The notes under the pieces were generated by a model. That model worked only from the letters and a program-made list of their open reading frames with translations. It made no database searches and had not been told where the DNA came from. The position numbers and the translations under genes were made by a program. From a candidate division WWE3 bacterium (GTDB lineage Bacteria; Patescibacteriota; 4484-211; JAGQKX01): 9,078 bases of DNA. The stretch covers positions 1 to 9,078 of the forward strand of contig JAGQKX010000025.1 of the NCBI GenBank assembly GCA_020429905.1. The letters run 5' to 3'. This document shows, in pieces, positions 5,998-9,078 of the stretch (its first letter is position 1; each line of letters opens with the position of its first letter).

Positions 5998-7317
5998 ATG
6001 TCAAAAAGCAATGTGTTATCTAATCAACCATATCGAGGTACGCAAGACTTTTTCCCTGAAGAAATGCGGATTCGGCGATTTATTTTTGATACGTGGCGTT
6101 CTGTTTGCGAAGCATTTGGTTACGAAGAGTATCAAACGCCACTTCTTGAGGAAGCCAATCTGTATCGAGCCAAGTCTGGTGACGAAGTAGGGGGTAAGGA
6201 GCTTTTCACGTTAACCGATCTAAAAGGACGAGAATTAGCGATCCGACCTGAAATGACGCCATCGGTGACCCGAATGGTCTCTCGCAAGATCAATGAACTG
6301 CCAAAACCGGTACGCTTGTTTAATATTTCCAATTTTATGCGCCAAGAACGACCCCAACGCGGTAGAAATCGAGAATTTTGGCAACTAAATTTTGATGTTT
6401 TTGGTACCGATGCGGTCAGTGCTGACTTGGAAATTCTGCTCATGGCTATTTCTATTATGCAACGGTTAGGTGCTCCCGAAGGCTCATTTAAGGTCTATCT
6501 CAATAGTCGAAAGCTTTTGAACGCGTTTGTAGACCGGATTCTCGGCTCGGATTCTGATCAAAAAAGTGATTTTGTTCGTATACTCGATAAATATGAAAAG
6601 ATGGATCCGGCAGAATTCGAAAAAACGATGACTGAATCGTTTGCGTTAGAATCTGCATCCATACATGAAATTTCACAGTGGATGTCAGGAAATTTTGAAG
6701 CATCTCAGTCTTGGCTTAACGATCAGGCGGGGTATCAGGAAGTGACACAATTACTTTCAATGCTCAAGGAACTTGGGTATGAACAAATCGCTGAATTTAG
6801 AGCAGGGCTGGTTCGAGGGTTTGACTATTACGACGGCATGATTTTTGAAGTATTTGATACCAACCCAGAAAACAGCCGTTCATTATTTGGTGGTGGCCGG
6901 TATAACGGACTGGCTTCGCTTTTTGGCGTAAATAATTTCCCGGCGGTTGGTTGCGCACCAGGAGATGAAACGTTGGCTCTTTTTATCAAGACGTGGAATA
7001 TTGAAATAGGGATGGCGGAGACTACTGTGTTGTATATCCCTCAGCTTACTGAAAGCGTTTCTGAAGCTCTCACCAGTGCCAGAGTGTTACGCAGTAAGGG
7101 GCTGTCGGTGGTTTCGGGATTAGAGAAAGAAACCATTTCGCAGGCGCTTTCGACTGCCAACAAAAGAAATTATCGGTGGGTGCTTTTAATTGGCGAAGAC
7201 GAAATCGTAAATAAGGTGTACACAATCAAGAATTTGGAAACCGGGGAGCAACAAGAATGCCCCTCTTTGGAAGATGTTTTTGAAATGATACAATCTTCAT
7301 CTGAAGCAAGTGAATAA
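5998..7317 (+). CDS. hisS: histidine--tRNA ligase
   Basis: This class II synthetase joins histidine to tRNA-His in the cytoplasm. From the ATG at 5998 it has 439 residues. The N-terminal YRGTQDFFPEEM (12-23) is the family opening. Motif 2 is MRQERPQRGRNREFWQLNFDVFG (114-136). The histidine-site segment LVRGFDYYDG is at 271-280. Motif 3 begins at GGGRYNGLASLFG (298-310) but continues AVGCAPGDETLALF, with Thr325 where E. coli has the ATP-binding Arg (GLERL). The anticodon-binding domain covers about 343-430 (TTVLYIP, LLIGEDEI, KNLETGEQ). A GTG at 5959 would add 13 residues (beginning IFAVQRV) that do not match the family and overlap the promoter region, so I prefer 5998. It is followed nine bases later by the MBL-fold gene. 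Confidence 0.95.
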   Translation: MSKSNVLSNQPYRGTQDFFPEEMRIRRFIFDTWRSVCEAFGYEEYQTPLLEEANLYRAKSGDEVGGKELFTLTDLKGRELAIRPEMTPSVTRMVSRKINELPKPVRLFNISNFMRQERPQRGRNREFWQLNFDVFGTDAVSADLEILLMAISIMQRLGAPEGSFKVYLNSRKLLNAFVDRILGSDSDQKSDFVRILDKYEKMDPAEFEKTMTESFALESASIHEISQWMSGNFEASQSWLNDQAGYQEVTQLLSMLKELGYEQIAEFRAGLVRGFDYYDGMIFEVFDTNPENSRSLFGGGRYNGLASLFGVNNFPAVGCAPGDETLALFIKTWNIEIGMAETTVLYIPQLTESVSEALTSARVLRSKGLSVVSGLEKETISQALSTANKRNYRWVLLIGEDEIVNKVYTIKNLETGEQQECPSLEDVFEMIQSSSEASE

Positions 7318-7326
7318 TTATTACAT

Positions 7327-7983
7327 ATGAAAATAACCTATCTTGGTCACTCATCATTCAAAATAGAGACAAACGATAAGACAATTGTGATTGATCCGTA
7401 CAACCCAGACTCGATTGGTTTGCCATGGAAAGAAACCGAAGCTGATGTTGTTTTGGTCTCCCACCATCACGATGATCATAACTATGTTGAAGGTATTTCG
7501 GGACACCCATTTGTCATAGATTCTCCAGGAGAATATGAAGTGAGTGATATCAGAATCCAGGGACTGCCAGCCTACCACGATGCCAAACAAGGTGAAGAAC
7601 GAGGCGTGGTGACACTTTTTCTCATCGAATCGGAAGGAATCTATTTAGGGCATTTTGGTGATATTGGTCATCCGCTAGAAGAAGAACAACAAGAGCGGTT
7701 AGGCGTGGTTGATATTGCCTTGGTACCGATCGGTGGTGTCTTTACCATCAATCATGAACAAGCCAGTAACATGATTGCCCAAATTGAACCTTTTATTGCA
7801 ATTCCCATGCATTACCTCCGTCCAGGAAGTAAGACCGAAGAATGGGGATTTGCACCGCTCGAAGAATTTTTGAGTGAGATGGGTGTTGATGAACCAGAGA
7901 CCCAAAAAGTACTCAAAATAACGAACAAGTCTAATCTTCCCGAAGAAACCGAGATTGTCATCTTGGAACCACAGTTTTCCTAA
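7327..7983 (+). CDS. MBL-fold metal-dependent hydrolase (COG2220/UlaG-like)
   Basis: This 218-residue protein has the metallo-beta-lactamase fold. It opens with MKITYLGHSSFKIE and IDPY, typical of the UlaG/UPF0173-like branch. The metal site motif H-x-H-x-D-H is SHHHDDH, with His46, His48, Asp50 and His51. Further likely ligands are His84 in PAYHD, Asp112 in LGHFGDIGH and His162 in IPMHY. There is no signal peptide or membrane segment, so it should be cytoplasmic. Relatives include L-ascorbate-6-phosphate lactonase and many proteins of unknown substrate; nothing here fixes the substrate, and there are no sugar-uptake genes nearby. It begins nine bases after hisS without a ribosome site, so it is probably cotranscribed with it. 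Confidence 0.88.
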   Translation: MKITYLGHSSFKIETNDKTIVIDPYNPDSIGLPWKETEADVVLVSHHHDDHNYVEGISGHPFVIDSPGEYEVSDIRIQGLPAYHDAKQGEERGVVTLFLIESEGIYLGHFGDIGHPLEEEQQERLGVVDIALVPIGGVFTINHEQASNMIAQIEPFIAIPMHYLRPGSKTEEWGFAPLEEFLSEMGVDEPETQKVLKITNKSNLPEETEIVILEPQFS

Positions 7984-8010
7984 ATCTATTCAGGTAGAAA
8001 AGTTTTGGGC

Positions 8011-8035
8011 GTCAGAATAGGATCAAACTCCTGAC
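8011..8035. repeat. imperfect inverted repeat upstream of dnaB
   Basis: GTCAG at 8011-8015 and CTGAC at 8031-8035 are exact reverse complements around a 15-base centre, and an alternative stem AGGA/TCCT (8019-8022 with 8029-8032) lies inside. It sits where a -35 region would be for the TATAAT at 8045. It could be an operator or chance. It lacks a following T-run, so it is not a normal rho-independent terminator for the MBL gene. Confidence 0.25.
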
Positions 8036-8044
8036 AAATTCAAG

Positions 8045-8050
8045 TATAAT
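8045..8050 (+). promoter_or_regulatory. -10 box of a candidate dnaB promoter
   Basis: A perfect TATAAT lies 10 bases upstream of the dnaB ATG at 8061, within the longest gap between genes in the window (77 bases). Transcription would start at about 8057, leaving only a few bases of leader. No good -35 box is present at 16-18 bases upstream (the region reads GATCAAA). The absence of a Shine-Dalgarno sequence fits a near-leaderless mRNA. Confidence 0.45.
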
Positions 8051-8060
8051 AGCAAGTACT

Positions 8061-9078
8061 ATGTCACAACGTGTTCCTCCACAAAATATCGAAGCAGAAC
8101 AATCAATCCTAGGAGCACTGCTCATTGATAAAGAGGCGGTTATCAAGATTGCTCAGATACTTCGGCCTGAACATTTCTATCGAGGCCAGCATCAAGCCAT
8201 CTATGCCGCCATACTTTCATTATTTGAACGACGTGAACCTGCTGATGTTGTTACCGTGGGTGACGAGCTAAAAGATTTAAATCAGCTTGATAAAGCAGGT
8301 GGCGAGACATATTTGGCTGATTTGGTGAATATGGTTCCGACGGTGGCCAACGTAGAAGCTTATGCCAAAATTGTCAAAGATGCCTACATTCGCCGATCAT
8401 TAATTTCATTAGCAAACAATGTCAGTTCTGAGGCTATGGATGGGGGTGGGGGAGATGTTCGTGAGTTACTTGGTACGGTAGAAAAGGAAGTTTTTGATCT
8501 CTCTCAGCAACACATGAGCCGGGATTTTTTACCGATTCGAGATGTATTGGCCGAGAGTTTTAATCGTATTGAAGAGCTGCACCAACGGAAGAGTCGGTTT
8601 CGGGGAATTCCTACTGGGTTTAAAGATATCGATAATCTGCTCGCCGGTCTTCAGGACAGTAACCTGGTTATCCTGGCGGCTCGTCCTTCAGTTGGTAAAA
8701 CTAGTTTATCCCTGAATATCGCCCAATATGTCGCTGTTCACGAACAAATTCCCGTGGGGTATTTTTCTTTAGAGTCATCCAAAGAGGAGTTGGTTGATCG
8801 TCTGTTAGCCTCTCAGGCGAATGTCGATGGGTGGAAAATTATGACCGGTAATCTCGATGAGCAGGAACTGGAAAAAATTACCGAAGCGATGGCCATCTTA
8901 GCAGATGCTCCGCTATTTATTGATGACACACCCGGAGCAAGAATTATTGATATGATGACCAAAGCGCGCAGATTGCAAATGGAACATGGGGTTCGGTTGC
9001 TCATTGTTGACTATCTCCAATTGGCCGTGAGTCGAAATTTAGAAAATCGAGTACAAGAGGTAACCGAAATTTCTCAAG
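8061..9078 (+). CDS. dnaB: replicative DNA helicase DnaB, 3' truncated by window end
   Basis: DnaB is the hexameric 5'-3' helicase that unwinds DNA at the replication fork and binds primase through its N-terminal domain. The frame is open from the ATG to the window end (339 residues of an expected 440-460). The N-terminal domain begins VPPQNIEAEQSILGALL (5-21), a strong family match that fixes the start. A linker helix region runs about 150-180. The RecA-like domain starts near GIPTGFKDIDNLLAGL (182-197). Walker A is ARPSVGKTS at 207-215, with Lys213 and Thr214. FSLESSKEELVDRLL at 235-249 carries the likely catalytic Glu238. Walker B is LLIVDYLQL at 313-321. The segment ENRVQEVTEISQ (328-339) is the usual lead-in to the DnaB H4 region, so the missing part is the C-terminal quarter. 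It may be transcribed alone from the TATAAT box just upstream. Confidence 0.96.
   Translation, partial: MSQRVPPQNIEAEQSILGALLIDKEAVIKIAQILRPEHFYRGQHQAIYAAILSLFERREPADVVTVGDELKDLNQLDKAGGETYLADLVNMVPTVANVEAYAKIVKDAYIRRSLISLANNVSSEAMDGGGGDVRELLGTVEKEVFDLSQQHMSRDFLPIRDVLAESFNRIEELHQRKSRFRGIPTGFKDIDNLLAGLQDSNLVILAARPSVGKTSLSLNIAQYVAVHEQIPVGYFSLESSKEELVDRLLASQANVDGWKIMTGNLDEQELEKITEAMAILADAPLFIDDTPGARIIDMMTKARRLQMEHGVRLLIVDYLQLAVSRNLENRVQEVTEISQ

Noticed and set aside
8011..8035. Rho-independent terminator after the MBL-fold gene
   Set aside because: The stem is only 5 bases with a 15-base loop and no T-run follows.
1..9078. CRISPR arrays, insertion sequences, tRNA or rRNA genes
   Set aside because: No spaced direct repeats, transposase-like ORFs, cloverleaf sequences or rRNA motifs were seen; coding genes fill nearly all of the window.

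Overview
The window looks like chromosomal housekeeping DNA from an uncultured Candidate Phyla Radiation (Patescibacteria) bacterium. Evidence for this is the packed layout with very short gaps, the near absence of Shine-Dalgarno sequences, start codons close behind AT-rich -10-like boxes, a HisRS with a variant motif 3, and the mix of RF1/L31, PDZ proteases and a type IV pilin-like protein. The phylum assignment is inference; no rRNA is present to settle it. The genetic code appears standard. All complete genes end in TAA, except one TAG, and conserved genes read through without in-frame TGA.

Layout. (1) Bases 1-4588 carry a plus-strand run of five genes with gaps of 2 to 29 bases. First is the C-terminal part of a probable MutL/GlmL-family (ASKHA-like) protein. 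Next is a 362-residue uncharacterised protein with barrel-sandwich (lipoyl/RnfC-like) repeats and a KOW-like tail. These are followed by an anchored S41 C-terminal processing protease, an anchored HtrA-type S1C protease, and a type IV pilin-like protein that lacks the usual Glu5. (2) Bases 4592-5929 carry rpmE and prfA (L31 and release factor 1) on the minus strand. They converge on the pilin gene with only three bases between stop codons. (3) A 68-base divergent spacer (5930-5997) holds overlapping candidate promoters and an inverted repeat. From it hisS and a metallo-beta-lactamase-fold hydrolase run on the plus strand. (4) A 77-base gap with a perfect TATAAT box precedes the replicative helicase gene dnaB, which runs off the right edge.

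Functionally, the window combines translation (L31, RF1, HisRS), replication (DnaB), and envelope proteolysis and surface structures (S41, HtrA, pilin). It also has a two-gene module of unknown role at the left edge, which is the best candidate here for an undescribed system. No mobile elements, CRISPR arrays, tRNAs or rRNAs were seen, and no gene-free stretch exceeds about 80 bases.
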